Origin: Streptomyces sp. AM 2-1-1
GTDB taxonomy: Bacteria > Actinomycetota > Actinomycetes > Streptomycetales > Streptomycetaceae
Assembly (NCBI RefSeq): GCF_029167645.1
Contig: NZ_CP119147.1
Span: forward strand, 1,116,001-1,180,000
Reading direction: 5' to 3'
Length of the DNA stretch: 64,000 bases
The position numbers and the translations under genes were made by a program. The notes under the pieces were generated by a model. The model worked only from the letters and a program-made list of their open reading frames with translations. It was not told the origin of the DNA and made no database searches. Of this stretch, positions 34,449-42,948 are shown piece by piece (the stretch's first letter is position 1; each line of letters opens with the position of its first letter).

Positions 34449-34467
34449 TAAGGTAAGCCTTGCCTGC
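34449..34467. promoter_or_regulatory. Iron box (DmdR/DtxR-type operator)
   Basis: TAAGGTAAGCCTTGCCTGC matches the 19-bp actinobacterial iron-box consensus at 12 of 19 positions. It keeps the dyad AGGTAAG / CCTTGCCT, which is its most conserved part. It lies 27 bases upstream of the FhuF-like start, so Fe-loaded DmdR would block transcription. In this family of sites that means expression under iron starvation. Confidence 0.75.
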
Positions 34468-34493
34468 CAACGATCGTGATTCGGTGGTCCCGC

Positions 34494-35348
34494 ATGAACG
34501 TCCCCACAGCTCCTCCCGGCGCCGCGGCCCCGGCCTCCCCGGTGGCCTCCGCGTACGCGCGCCTCGCCGAGGTCTTCCCCGGCCTGCGCACCGACGTGCT
34601 CGCCCCCGGAGCGCCCCTGCCCTCCGGGCCGGGCTGGGTGCGCGCGGACCGGCTGGCCTCGGGCGGCGCGGTCGTCGACGCCTTCCTGGAGTGGGACGAG
34701 GCGCAGGTCCGGCGCGACTACCAGCAGAGCGCCCGCCCGGACGTCGTGGCGAGCTTCGGACTCCACCGGTACGCCTGGCCCGTCTGCCTGCTGGTGACCC
34801 TGCCGTGGTTCCTGCACCGCCGGGTGCCGCGGGTCCCCGTCGAGGACGTGGCGTTCCAGCGTGCGCTGGGGCACTTCGCGGTCCGGGCGGGGGAGTTCGC
34901 CTGTCTCCCCGACGACCCGGCGGCCTCGCACCCCGACGCGCGCGTGGTGCCGGACGAGGCGGCGCTCCGCGCCGAGGTGCTGGCCTCCGTCGCCGCCCAC
35001 ATGGGTCCGGTCCTGGAGGGGTTCGGCCCCCGCATGCGGCGGGGGAAGCGGGCGCTGTGGGGCATGGCGACCGACGAGATCGTCGAGGGCCTCTGGTACA
35101 TCGCCCACCTGCTGGGCGAGGAGACCCGGGCGAGGACCGAGCTGGAGCGTCTCCTGCCGGGCGCCACCAAGCCCTACGTGGGAGCCGCCGGATTCCGCGA
35201 ACTGACCGGTCCGAACGGCGAGTCGCTGCCCACCCGCGACCGCGCCAGCTGCTGCCTCTTCTACACACTGCGGCCCGAGGACACTTGTGTCACCTGCCCG
35301 CGCACCTGCGACAGCGACCGCGTGAAGAGGCTCGCCACCGCCTCCTGA
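34494..35348 (+). CDS. FhuF-like siderophore-iron reductase (2Fe-2S)
   Basis: A 284-aa ferric-siderophore reductase-like protein. The C-terminus carries the FhuF [2Fe-2S] motif CC-x10-C-x2-C (DRASCCLFYTLRPEDTCVTC). The body is the FhuF-type alpha/beta region (VASFGLHRYAWPVCLLVTLP; GATKPYVGAAGFRELTG). It should release iron from imported ferric siderophores in the cytosol. An iron box immediately upstream supports iron-starvation control. The start is the ATG of MNVPTAPP; a GTG 18 bases upstream is a possible alternative. No siderophore transporter or synthase genes adjoin it, so it serves systems encoded elsewhere. Confidence 0.9.
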   Translation: MNVPTAPPGAAAPASPVASAYARLAEVFPGLRTDVLAPGAPLPSGPGWVRADRLASGGAVVDAFLEWDEAQVRRDYQQSARPDVVASFGLHRYAWPVCLLVTLPWFLHRRVPRVPVEDVAFQRALGHFAVRAGEFACLPDDPAASHPDARVVPDEAALRAEVLASVAAHMGPVLEGFGPRMRRGKRALWGMATDEIVEGLWYIAHLLGEETRARTELERLLPGATKPYVGAAGFRELTGPNGESLPTRDRASCCLFYTLRPEDTCVTCPRTCDSDRVKRLATAS

Positions 35349-35542
35349 TCGACACCACCCGCGCGGGGGAGCTCCCCTCGAATGGAACTCATCGATCTCG
35401 TCCGGCAGTTCGACGCAAATGCGGTCACCTGTGCGCTCCGCGCCCCCCGAAGGCGTGCTCTTGTGCCGAATCCGCCGGAGACGGGCGGAAGTTCCGTCAC
35501 GATGGCGTCCGAAAACGCCCTACGTGATCCGAGGAACCGCGC

Positions 35543-36640
35543 ATGAGACTGACCGACATGTCGCTCGACTGGCTGCTTCCGGGCGCCGTGCTGCTCGTGG
35601 GAGTCATGGCGGCGGTGACGGTGGTCGCGCGCGGCAAGCGTGCCGCCGGCAAAGCCTCGTCCGACGACACCTGGGAACGCAGCGAGGACCGCCGCAGGCG
35701 CAAGGAAGCGCTCTACGCCACCGCCTCCTACCTCCTGCTGTTCTGCTGCGCGGCGGTCGCCGCCGCGCTCTCCTTCCACGGACTCGTCGGCTTCGGCCGG
35801 CAGAACCTCGGCCTCGGCGGAGGCTGGGAGTACCTCGTCCCCTTCGGTCTCGACGGCGCGGCCATGTTCTGCTCCGTGCTGGCCGTGCGCGAGGCGAGCC
35901 ACGGAGACGCGGCGCTCGGGTCGCGGCTGCTGGTGTGGACGTTCGCCGGTGCGGCGGCCTGGTTCAACTGGGTCCACGCCCCGCGCGGTATCGACCACGC
36001 GGGTGCCCCGCAGTTCTTCGCGGGGATGTCGCTCTCGGCGGCGGTGCTCTTCGACCGTGCCCTGAAGCAGACCCGCAGGGCCGCCCTGCGCGAACAGGGC
36101 CTGGTGCCGCGGCCGTTGCCGCAGATCCGGATCGTCCGCTGGCTGCGCGCCCCCCATGAGACCTTCGACGCCTGGTCGCTGATGCTCCTCGAAGGGGTAC
36201 GCACCCTGGACGAGGCCGTCGACGAGGTGCGCGAGGACCGCCGCGAGCAGGAGCAGGACCGTCTCCGCCGACGGGATCAGGAGAAGCTGGACCGGGCGCG
36301 CATCAAGGCGCTCAACCGGCAGAACCGCGTCTGGAGCAGGGGAAGGAGCGGTCGCCAGGTGGACGTGCCGGCCCTGCCTCCGGGGGCCGCGGCGGACCGG
36401 CCGGCGGTGGAGCCCGCGACCACGGAGCCGGGTCAGCTCCCCCTGAGGCCGAGGCCGTCGCTGCAGGCGGTCATCGGCGCACAGCGGACGGCGGGTGATG
36501 CGGGCCCCAAAGGGAGCACGCTGAGCGTCGACGGTGACCCCCTGACCGTCGACCTCACCGCCGAGGACGACACCCAGGCGCTCCCGCGGCTCGACTCCCT
36601 GGAGCGCAAACTCAAGGACCTGGAGCAGCAGTTCGGCTGA
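35543..36640 (+). CDS. DUF2637 membrane protein (SpdB-like)
   Basis: A 365-aa protein. Helix 1 is WLLPGAVLLVGVMAAVTVVA (residues about 10-29). After a charged KR-rich loop come ASYLLLFCCAAVAAALSFHG, YLVPFGLDGAAMFCSVLAVR, LLVWTFAGAAAWFNWVHAPR and FFAGMSLSAAVLFDRALKQT, giving five membrane segments in the DUF2637 pattern. The C-terminal 170 residues are cytoplasmic, with a strongly charged coiled-coil stretch (DEVREDRREQEQDRLRRRDQ), a Pro-rich linker and a final short helix LDSLERKLKDLEQQ. Similar proteins occur on conjugative Streptomyces plasmids (spread functions) and on chromosomes with unknown role. Confidence 0.85.
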   Translation: MRLTDMSLDWLLPGAVLLVGVMAAVTVVARGKRAAGKASSDDTWERSEDRRRRKEALYATASYLLLFCCAAVAAALSFHGLVGFGRQNLGLGGGWEYLVPFGLDGAAMFCSVLAVREASHGDAALGSRLLVWTFAGAAAWFNWVHAPRGIDHAGAPQFFAGMSLSAAVLFDRALKQTRRAALREQGLVPRPLPQIRIVRWLRAPHETFDAWSLMLLEGVRTLDEAVDEVREDRREQEQDRLRRRDQEKLDRARIKALNRQNRVWSRGRSGRQVDVPALPPGAAADRPAVEPATTEPGQLPLRPRPSLQAVIGAQRTAGDAGPKGSTLSVDGDPLTVDLTAEDDTQALPRLDSLERKLKDLEQQFG

Positions 36641-36730
36641 CCGGACGGTTCGCGGGTGACTGCGGTGCTCCGCGCGGAGCCCTCGCTTCGGCCCGGGCCG
36701 GCCGGGCGGGTCGCGGCTCCGTGGGGCGTC

Positions 36731-37177
36731 CTACCCCTCCACCTCGAACCAGACCACCTTGCCGAGCGCCTGGGTCTCCACTCCCCAGGCGTTCGCGAGG
36801 CTCCGCACCAGGATGAGCCCCCTGCCGTGCGTACCGTCCTCGGCGTTCGGTACGTACGGCCGGGGCGACCCGGGCGCGAAATCCTTCACCTCCACCCGGA
36901 GGCGTGCCCCCGCGACGGTGGCGGTGACGGCCGCGCCGTTGCGGGTGTGGATCAGGGCGTTGGTCAGCAGCTCGCTCAGGAGCAGTTGCGCCGTCTCCAC
37001 GGATTCCGCACCGACCCGGGGACGGAGGAAGTCCCGCAGATCGCGCCGGACCGCGCCGACCGCGGAGCTGTCCGTGTGTCCGAGCCGGCGGTACAGACGC
37101 GCGTCCCGGCCTTCTGCTCCGTCGCACGCCGGGCCCCCGCCGCCGCGGTGTCCGGTCCTGTCATGACGTTCCATCAT
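36731..37177 (-). CDS. RsbW-like ATP-binding protein (HATPase_c_2, anti-sigma kinase type)
   Basis: A 148-aa GHKL ATPase-fold protein. The N box is AQLLLSELLTNALIHTRNGA (residues about 65-84) and the G1/G2 loop is DGTHGRGLILVRSLANAWGV. The final strand GKVVWFEVEG is typical. The DxGxG Asp position reads KDFAPG. Streptomyces has many of these short serine-kinase-like proteins, which regulate sigma factors or anti-sigma antagonists. No partner sigma factor or STAS gene is adjacent. The start is the first of two ATGs close together, behind GGGGG. It is divergent from the secreted RNase gene across a perfect palindrome. Confidence 0.87.
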   Translation of the reverse strand: MMERHDRTGHRGGGGPACDGAEGRDARLYRRLGHTDSSAVGAVRRDLRDFLRPRVGAESVETAQLLLSELLTNALIHTRNGAAVTATVAGARLRVEVKDFAPGSPRPYVPNAEDGTHGRGLILVRSLANAWGVETQALGKVVWFEVEG

Positions 37178-37250
37178 GTCCCCCGCCCGCACGCCGAATC
37201 AGCCTCCCTCTGCCTCGATCCCCGATACGTTCCCCCGGGATGCATGCCCC

Positions 37251-37286
37251 CCGCACCGCGCGATCACGCTTGATCGCGCGGTGCGG
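37251..37286. repeat. Perfect 16-bp inverted repeat in a divergent promoter region
   Basis: CCGCACCGCGCGATCA and TGATCGCGCGGTGCGG separated by four bases. It lies between the start codons of the ATPase (minus) and RNase (plus) genes, 74 and 91 bases from them, so it is in the 5' region of both and not behind a gene end. It could be an operator, or a terminator insulating the two. Confidence 0.75.
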
Positions 37287-37376
37287 TACCGCGAGCGGCA
37301 CCGTTGGTTAACTTCCGGAAAATTCCGTGGAGTTGCCGTTGACGCCCAGGGATCTACGCGCGTCATCATAGGGCCC

Positions 37377-37826
37377 ATGCGCATCCCCCCACGGGTCATC
37401 ACACTCGGCGGCTCCGCCGCCCTCCTGTCCGCGCTCCTCGTCGGCGCCCCGGCGTCGGCGGCCGTCGCGGACCCCACCCCCACCTCAGCCGCGGCGTACG
37501 CCTCCTCCCCGGCGTACGCCGCACCCGCGCCGCTCTCCGCGGCGGTCGGCAGCATCTGCTCCTCCGACCTGCCGTCACAGGCGCACGACACGCTCGCCCT
37601 CATCGACGCCGGCGGGCCGTTCCCGTACTCGCAGGACGGCGTGGTCTTCCAGAACCGCGAGGGCGTCCTGCCGAGCCGGGCCTCCGGCTACTACCACGAG
37701 TACACGGTCATCACTCCGGGCTCGTCCACCCGGGGCGCGCGGCGGATCGTCACCGGTTCGGCGGTGGAGGACTTCTACACCGCCGATCACTACGTCACCT
37801 TCGATCTCGTCGACCACGGCTGCTGA
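37377..37826 (+). CDS. Secreted guanyl-specific ribonuclease (RNase Sa / barnase family)
   Basis: A 149-aa precursor. The ATG beginning MRIPPRVITLGG is followed by a signal peptide (SAALLSALLVGAPASAAVA), an Ala/Thr/Pro/Tyr-rich stretch, and a mature domain of about 96 residues matching RNase Sa. It has ICSSDLPSQAHDTLALIDAG, VFQNREGVLPSRASGYYHEY (catalytic Glu in YHEYT), GARRIVTGSAVEDFYTADHY (catalytic Arg and His) and the terminal VDHGC with the second disulfide Cys. It cleaves RNA 3' of guanosine outside the cell. A barstar-type inhibitor gene is not found in the window. An in-frame upstream start would place the signal peptide internally, so it was not used. Confidence 0.94.
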   Translation: MRIPPRVITLGGSAALLSALLVGAPASAAVADPTPTSAAAYASSPAYAAPAPLSAAVGSICSSDLPSQAHDTLALIDAGGPFPYSQDGVVFQNREGVLPSRASGYYHEYTVITPGSSTRGARRIVTGSAVEDFYTADHYVTFDLVDHGC

Positions 37827-37856
37827 CGGATCGCTCCCACCCGGACACCCCGTGCC

Positions 37857-37892
37857 GGCCCGCGCCGCCGACCCCCACCGGCGGCGCGGGCC
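37857..37892 (+). terminator. Terminator between RNase and PoxB genes
   Basis: Perfect 14-bp stem GGCCCGCGCCGCCG / CGGCGGCGCGGGCC with an 8-base loop; convergent genes on either side, so it may serve both. Confidence 0.8.
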
Positions 37893-37907
37893 CCTTCCGG
37901 GCCCGGC

Positions 37908-39650
37908 TCAGGGCCGGGGCACGTTGCGCAGGTTGGAGCGGGCCATCTGGAGCATCCGGCCCACCCCGCCGTCGAGCACGATCTTCCCGGCGGAGAGTGC
38001 GAAGCCCGTCACCATGTCGGCGCTGATCTTCGGCGGGATGGACAGGGCGTTCGGATCGGTGACGATGTCCACCAGCGCCGGGCCCTTGTGCTTGAAGGCG
38101 TCCCGCAGGGCGCTTTCCAACTGCTTCGGCTTCTCCACCCGGACGCCGTAGGCGCCGGCCGCACGGGCCACGGCGGCGAAGTCCGGGTTCTTGTTCGCCG
38201 TGCCGAACGACGGGAGCCCCGCCACCAGCATCTCCAACTCCACCATGCCGAGCGAGGAGTTGTTGAACAGCACCACCTTGACCGGCAGGTCGTACTGGAC
38301 GAGGGTGAGGAAGTCGCCCATCAGCATGGAGAATCCGCCGTCGCCGGACATCGAGACGACCTGACGGTGGCGGTCGGTGAACTGGGCCCCGATCGCCTGG
38401 GGCAGGGCATTGGCCATCGAGCCGTGGCTGAAGGAACCGATCACCCGCCGCTTGCCGTTGGGCGTCAGGTAACGCGCCGCCCAGACGTTGCACATCCCGG
38501 TGTCGACGGTGAACACCGCGTCGTCGTCGGCGATCTCGTCCAGCACCGACGCCACGTACTCCGGGTGGATCGGCACGTGCTTCTCGACCTTGCGGGTGTA
38601 CGCCTTGACCACGCCCTCCAGCGCGTCGGCGTGCTTCTTCAGCATCCGGTCGAGGAACTTGCGGTCGCTCTTCGGCTTCACCCTCGGCGTGAGGCAGCGC
38701 AGCGTCTCCCGGACGTCGCCCCAGACCGCGAGGTCGAGCTTGGAGCGCCGTCCCAGCCGCTCCGGCCGGACGTCCACCTGGACGATCTTCACGTCGGTGG
38801 GCAGGAAGGCGTTGTACGGGAAGTCGGTGCCCAGCAGGATCAGCAGATCGCACTCGTTGGTCGCCTCGTACGCGGCGCCGTAGCCGAGCAGCCCGCTCAT
38901 GCCGACGTCGTACGGATTGTCGTACTGGATCCACTCCTTGCCCCGCAGCGCGTGCCCGACCGGTGCCTTCACCTTCTCCGCGAACTCCATCACCTCGGCG
39001 TGCGCACCCGCCGTGCCGCTGCCGCAGAACAGTGTCACCCGTTTGGCCTCGTCGACCATCCGGCAGAGCGCGTCGATCTCCTCGTCGCCCGGGCGGACGG
39101 TGGGCCGCGAGGTGACGAGGGCGTGCTCGACGGACTTCTCGGGGGCGGGCTGGGAGGCGATGTCGCCGGGCATGGAGACGACGCTGACGCCGCCCCGGCC
39201 GATGGCGTGCTGGATCGCCGTCTGGAGGAGGCGGGGCATCTGCTGCGGGTTGGAGATCATCTCGTTGTAGTGGCTGCACTCCTGGAAGAGCAGTTCGGGA
39301 TGGGTCTCCTGGAAGAAGCCGAGCCCGATCTCGCCGGAGGGGATGTGCGAGGCGAGGGCCAGCACCGGTGCCATGGAGCGGTGCGCGTCGTACAGACCGT
39401 TGATCAGGTGGAGGTTGCCGGGGCCGCAGGAGCCGGCGCAGGCCGCGAGGTCACCGGTGATCTGCGCTTCCGCGCCGGCCGCGAAGGCGGCCGTCTCCTC
39501 GTGCCGGACCTGGATCCACTCGATGCCCTTGTGGCGGCGGATGGCGTCGACGACGGGGTTCAGGCTGTCGCCGACGACGCCGTACATCCGCTTCACTCCC
39601 GCCCGTACGAGAATGTCGACGAACTGCTCCGACACGTTCTGCTTGGCCAT
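37908..39650 (-). CDS. PoxB-like thiamine-diphosphate enzyme (pyruvate oxidase/dehydrogenase type)
   Basis: A 580-aa ThDP-dependent enzyme of the acetolactate-synthase/pyruvate-oxidase superfamily. The activating Glu is in VRHEETAAFAAGAEAQITG (residues about 48-66), the flavin-binding middle domain spans roughly residues 190-330, and the ThDP/Mg motif is MSGDGGFSMLMGDFLTLVQY followed by VVLFNNSSLGMVELE. Length and the first-domain GSCGPGNLHLINGLYDAHRS fit PoxB, which decarboxylates pyruvate to acetate and CO2 with electrons to quinone. The E. coli-type amphipathic C-terminal membrane anchor is not obvious; the last 30 residues are Gly/Arg-rich, so membrane docking is uncertain. Monocistronic. 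Confidence 0.9.
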   Translation of the reverse strand: MAKQNVSEQFVDILVRAGVKRMYGVVGDSLNPVVDAIRRHKGIEWIQVRHEETAAFAAGAEAQITGDLAACAGSCGPGNLHLINGLYDAHRSMAPVLALASHIPSGEIGLGFFQETHPELLFQECSHYNEMISNPQQMPRLLQTAIQHAIGRGGVSVVSMPGDIASQPAPEKSVEHALVTSRPTVRPGDEEIDALCRMVDEAKRVTLFCGSGTAGAHAEVMEFAEKVKAPVGHALRGKEWIQYDNPYDVGMSGLLGYGAAYEATNECDLLILLGTDFPYNAFLPTDVKIVQVDVRPERLGRRSKLDLAVWGDVRETLRCLTPRVKPKSDRKFLDRMLKKHADALEGVVKAYTRKVEKHVPIHPEYVASVLDEIADDDAVFTVDTGMCNVWAARYLTPNGKRRVIGSFSHGSMANALPQAIGAQFTDRHRQVVSMSGDGGFSMLMGDFLTLVQYDLPVKVVLFNNSSLGMVELEMLVAGLPSFGTANKNPDFAAVARAAGAYGVRVEKPKQLESALRDAFKHKGPALVDIVTDPNALSIPPKISADMVTGFALSAGKIVLDGGVGRMLQMARSNLRNVPRP

Positions 39651-39782
39651 GGGAATGTGCCCTCTCTGCCCGTGCTCCGTGCACGCTCGGCTGTCCGGAC
39701 TCCGGAACCCGAAACTCCCGCGTCCGAGGGAATCGCGGCCGCCGGACGGTCTCCGGAATCCATCAACCCATGGCGGGCGGGG

Positions 39783-41687
39783 TTACGCCTCCCAGACCGC
39801 GGCCGCCGTACGGTCCTCGGCGTACCCCTCGATCTGCGGCTGGAGGTCCGCGAGGAACTCGGCCAGACCGGGCGGTCGCGCGGAGGACCAGCGGGCGGCG
39901 AGTTCCCCGGCGAGGGCCGGTTCCCCGCGCATCGGATCGGCGAACCCCGGGGAACAGAGCAGCAGGGTGTCGCCCGATCGGGCCACGGAGGCCCGGAACC
40001 TGAAGGGTTCGGAGGGCGGTGGCAGCGGGTCCTCGACGTACGGCCCCGCGGGCGTCACGATCTGCAGGTCCAGCGTCAGCCGGTCGTCCGCCCGCCCGGA
40101 CCCGCCGGTTCCGGGATCACCGGTTCCGGGATCACCGGCTCCGGGGCCACCGGTGGCGTACGGCTCGCGCGGCGGCGAGCCGTAGCCGACGACCGGCTCA
40201 CCGGTGGTCGCACCGCCCTCGGGAAGGGCGGGTTCGAGGTCCTGCCAGACGCCGTCGCGGAGCCGGAAGAGGCCTCCGGCGCCCACGCCGAAGAAGACAC
40301 GGGTGCGGCACCGCGGATCGGCGGAGAGCAGCAGGCAGCGCAGCCCGACCGCGTGCTCCCGCGCATCCGGGCCCAGCTCGGCGGAGCGGGAGCGGAGTCT
40401 GCCGTACGTACGGTCGGTGAGCCGCTGCAGACCTGATTTCAGATCGCCCCGGCGTCCTGCCCTGATGTCCTCGGAGAGGCGCGCGTGGCTGCGGCCGACC
40501 GCACCGCCGATCCAGCGGCAGGCGTCCGCCGCCGTCAGGTGCGCCCCCTCGGCGGCGCGGACGCCCCGGGCGAGGGCGACCAGGACGAGGGCGCCCTCGC
40601 CGCTGCCGAATCGCGCGGTGAGCAGCGCGTCGCTGCGGGGTTCGCCGCGGAAGCGGGCCGCGTCGCCGCGTACGGAGGCGGTGCGGAGGGTGTACGTGCC
40701 GTACCGGGCACCGTCGAGGACGGTGTCGGGCACGAGTCCGTCGAGGTTGAGCGCGGTGGCGGCCGGCAGGGTGGCGGGCTCGGCCTCGTAGGCCGGTGAG
40801 CGGTCCCCGAGGTGGCCGGCCGGCGTGGGCCGGCGCCCCAGCGGATCGTCCGTGTCCTGGGACGCGGGGCCCCTGGCGTGCCGGCCGGTGCCCGGTTCGG
40901 GCGGACTCGGCTCCGGGGGCTGCGGGACGGGTACGGCGAAGGTGCGGGGCTCCTGCGGGCCGGCGGGGCTCTCCCAGGGCGCGGCGAACCGGACGACGCC
41001 GGGCGGCCTGGCGGGGCGCGGCCCGGACGGAGGTGGCGCCGACTGAGGCGGCACGGACGCGGGGTGCGGCTGCGGCTGCGGCTGCGGCGGACCGGACGCC
41101 GGTGGCTCCGGCACCGGGTGCGGGGGCATCGGGGGTGGGGACGTGGGGTGCGGGGGCACGGGTGGTTCGGGCAGCCGTGTTTCCGGCGCCGGGGGCCGGG
41201 GTGCGAGCGGCGGGGGACCGGGGGCCGGGGTGCGGGCGGCGGGGGGCCGGGGGCCGGGGGTCACCACACCGTGCCGGGCGTCGGTGATCACGGTGTCCTC
41301 GTGGCCTTGGTCCGCAGGGAGCGCGTCCTCGTGGCCGTGATCCGCGGGGAGCGCGTCCTCGTCGTCGTGCCCGGACACGGGTGCGGCGGTCGGGGGTGCG
41401 GCGGTCCGGAGGCCGGTGCGCGGGTCCGCCTCGGCGTCGGTGTCGGCGTCGTCCTCGTCGGGATCCGGCCCGGCCCCGTCGACGTACGGGTCGGCCTCGT
41501 ACGCCGCTGTGCCCGGGGGCCCGTCGGCCTCGCCGGGTGCCGTCGGCGAGCCCACCGCGTCCGCGGCGGAGTCGAAGCGGTCGTCCAGGCTGTCCGGCGC
41601 GGCGGCTGGTCCGGTGTCGGGCGCTGCCCCTTCGTAGAGCTTGCGCCACCAGTCGTCCTCGTGGGCGGTGGGGTTCTGCTGACTCAT
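39783..41687 (-). CDS. PP2C-fold protein with long Pro-rich N-terminus, probably a pseudo-phosphatase
   Basis: A 634-aa protein. Residues about 1-335 are low-complexity: acidic Asp/Glu/Ala first, then Pro/Ala/Gln repeats (PPQPQPQPHPASVPPQSAPP). Residues about 350-630 match the PP2C fold: YTLRTASVRGDAARFRGEPR for the R/N-E-D strand, then ALVLVALARGVRAAEGAHLT where active PP2Cs have VADGMGG, and GDTLLLCSPGFADPM where they have LLLCSDGL-D. The Asp residues that bind the metal pair are therefore missing. It is probably a binding or scaffold protein that reads phosphorylation signals and not a working phosphatase. A cluster of short repeats (CCGGGATCACCGG) lies in the C-terminal coding part. Confidence 0.8.
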   Translation of the reverse strand: MSQQNPTAHEDDWWRKLYEGAAPDTGPAAAPDSLDDRFDSAADAVGSPTAPGEADGPPGTAAYEADPYVDGAGPDPDEDDADTDAEADPRTGLRTAAPPTAAPVSGHDDEDALPADHGHEDALPADQGHEDTVITDARHGVVTPGPRPPAARTPAPGPPPLAPRPPAPETRLPEPPVPPHPTSPPPMPPHPVPEPPASGPPQPQPQPHPASVPPQSAPPPSGPRPARPPGVVRFAAPWESPAGPQEPRTFAVPVPQPPEPSPPEPGTGRHARGPASQDTDDPLGRRPTPAGHLGDRSPAYEAEPATLPAATALNLDGLVPDTVLDGARYGTYTLRTASVRGDAARFRGEPRSDALLTARFGSGEGALVLVALARGVRAAEGAHLTAADACRWIGGAVGRSHARLSEDIRAGRRGDLKSGLQRLTDRTYGRLRSRSAELGPDAREHAVGLRCLLLSADPRCRTRVFFGVGAGGLFRLRDGVWQDLEPALPEGGATTGEPVVGYGSPPREPYATGGPGAGDPGTGDPGTGGSGRADDRLTLDLQIVTPAGPYVEDPLPPPSEPFRFRASVARSGDTLLLCSPGFADPMRGEPALAGELAARWSSARPPGLAEFLADLQPQIEGYAEDRTAAAVWEA

Positions 41688-41961
41688 GTCCCCAGTGTCC
41701 ACCGGGAAGCGCGGCTCGAACCGTCTCCTGGGAGAAAACGTGTCGCCCCGGCCGGCGGCATGCGGGCGGACGGCACGGCTCCCCCGACGCGGTCCGCGCG
41801 GAACCCGGGAACGGCCTCGGCGGGGACCACCGTGGCCGGGGAGGCACGGGTACGTCCATGATGGGCCCGGCGGGTGCACGCCGTGGCAGCTTCTCGCCAG
41901 GGCGGGACCGGCCGGAGCAGAGGATGCGTGGTCCGCGACGCCCGGGGAGGGTCCGAGGAGA

Positions 41962-42948
41962 ATGCTGAGTGCCATAGGTCTCGACGAAAGACAGGAAGCG
42001 GCCTACCGCGCCCTCGTCGCCCTGGGAGCCGCCGAACTCTCCCGCCTCGCCCATCGTCTGGGGCTGTCGGAGACGGAGACCGAGCGATCTCTGCGCCGGC
42101 TCGAACAACAGGGTCTCGCCGCCCAGTCGTCGGCCCGGTCCGACCGGTGGGTGGCGGCGCCGCCCGGTGTCGCTCTGGGAGCCCTGCTGATCCAACAACG
42201 CCATGAACTCGACCAGGCGGAGCTGGCGTCCGCGCTGCTGGCCGCCGAATACCGGGCGGAGGCGAGCGAACCGAGCGTGCACGACCTCGTGGAGGTGGTG
42301 ACCGGGGCGAACGCGGTGGCCCAGCGCTTCCACCAGTTGCAGTTGGGCGCCGCCTTCGAGGTCTGCGCGCTGGTGACCGGAAAACCGATCGCGGTCAGCG
42401 GCATGGACAACGAGTCCGAGGAACGGGCTGCCTCCCGCGGCGTGGCGTTCCGCGTGGTCGTCGAGCGCGAGGTGCTGTCGCTGCCGCAGGGGATCCTGGA
42501 GTTGTCGGCCGCGCTGGGCAGGGACGAGCAGTGCCGGGTGGTGGAGCGGGTACCGACGAAGCTGATGGTCGCGGACAGGAGCCTGGCCATGGTGCCGTTG
42601 ACCGGGCGCTCCGCGGAGCCGGCGGCGCTGGTCGTCCACGCGAGCGGGCTGCTGGAGTCGCTGATGGGGCTGTTCGAGGCCGTCTGGCGGGAGGCGATCC
42701 CGCTGCGGCTGGGCGAGCACGGGGGTCCGAAGGAGACCGGGAGCGGCCCCGACGCCACCGATCTGGAGATTCTCTCCCTGCTGCTCGCCGGCCTGACGGA
42801 CGCGAGCGTCGCCAAGCAGCTGGAGTTGGGGCTGCGGACCGTGCAGCGCCGGGTGAAGGGGCTCATGGAGCTCACGGGGGTGTCGACCCGCCTCCAACTG
42901 GGCTGGCACGCCTACGAACGCGGCTGGGTGGCCCGGTCCCGGCCCTGA
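41962..42948 (+). CDS. TrmB-type/LuxR-type transcriptional regulator
   Basis: A 328-aa regulator; ATG with GAGGAG about six bases upstream. The N-terminal winged helix (residues about 1-70) reads IGLDERQEAAYRALVALGAA, LSRLAHRLGLSETETERSLR, RLEQQGLAAQSSARSDRW, a TrmB-like start. The middle is a PLD-like/effector region. The C-terminal LuxR-type HTH (about 265-325) reads DLEILSLLLAGLTDASVAKQ, LELGLRTVQRRVKGLMELTG, VSTRLQLGWHAYERGW. This two-HTH architecture is common in Streptomyces and of unknown effector. No target is evident next to it: the neighbours are divergent and unrelated. Confidence 0.88.
   Translation: MLSAIGLDERQEAAYRALVALGAAELSRLAHRLGLSETETERSLRRLEQQGLAAQSSARSDRWVAAPPGVALGALLIQQRHELDQAELASALLAAEYRAEASEPSVHDLVEVVTGANAVAQRFHQLQLGAAFEVCALVTGKPIAVSGMDNESEERAASRGVAFRVVVEREVLSLPQGILELSAALGRDEQCRVVERVPTKLMVADRSLAMVPLTGRSAEPAALVVHASGLLESLMGLFEAVWREAIPLRLGEHGGPKETGSGPDATDLEILSLLLAGLTDASVAKQLELGLRTVQRRVKGLMELTGVSTRLQLGWHAYERGWVARSRP

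Noticed and set aside
40076..40200. Short repeats of CCGGGATCACCGG inside the PP2C-like gene as a mobile or regulatory repeat
   Set aside because: They are in frame and encode a Gly/Asp/Pro/Thr linker (GDPGTGDPGTG), so they are explained as low-complexity coding sequence.
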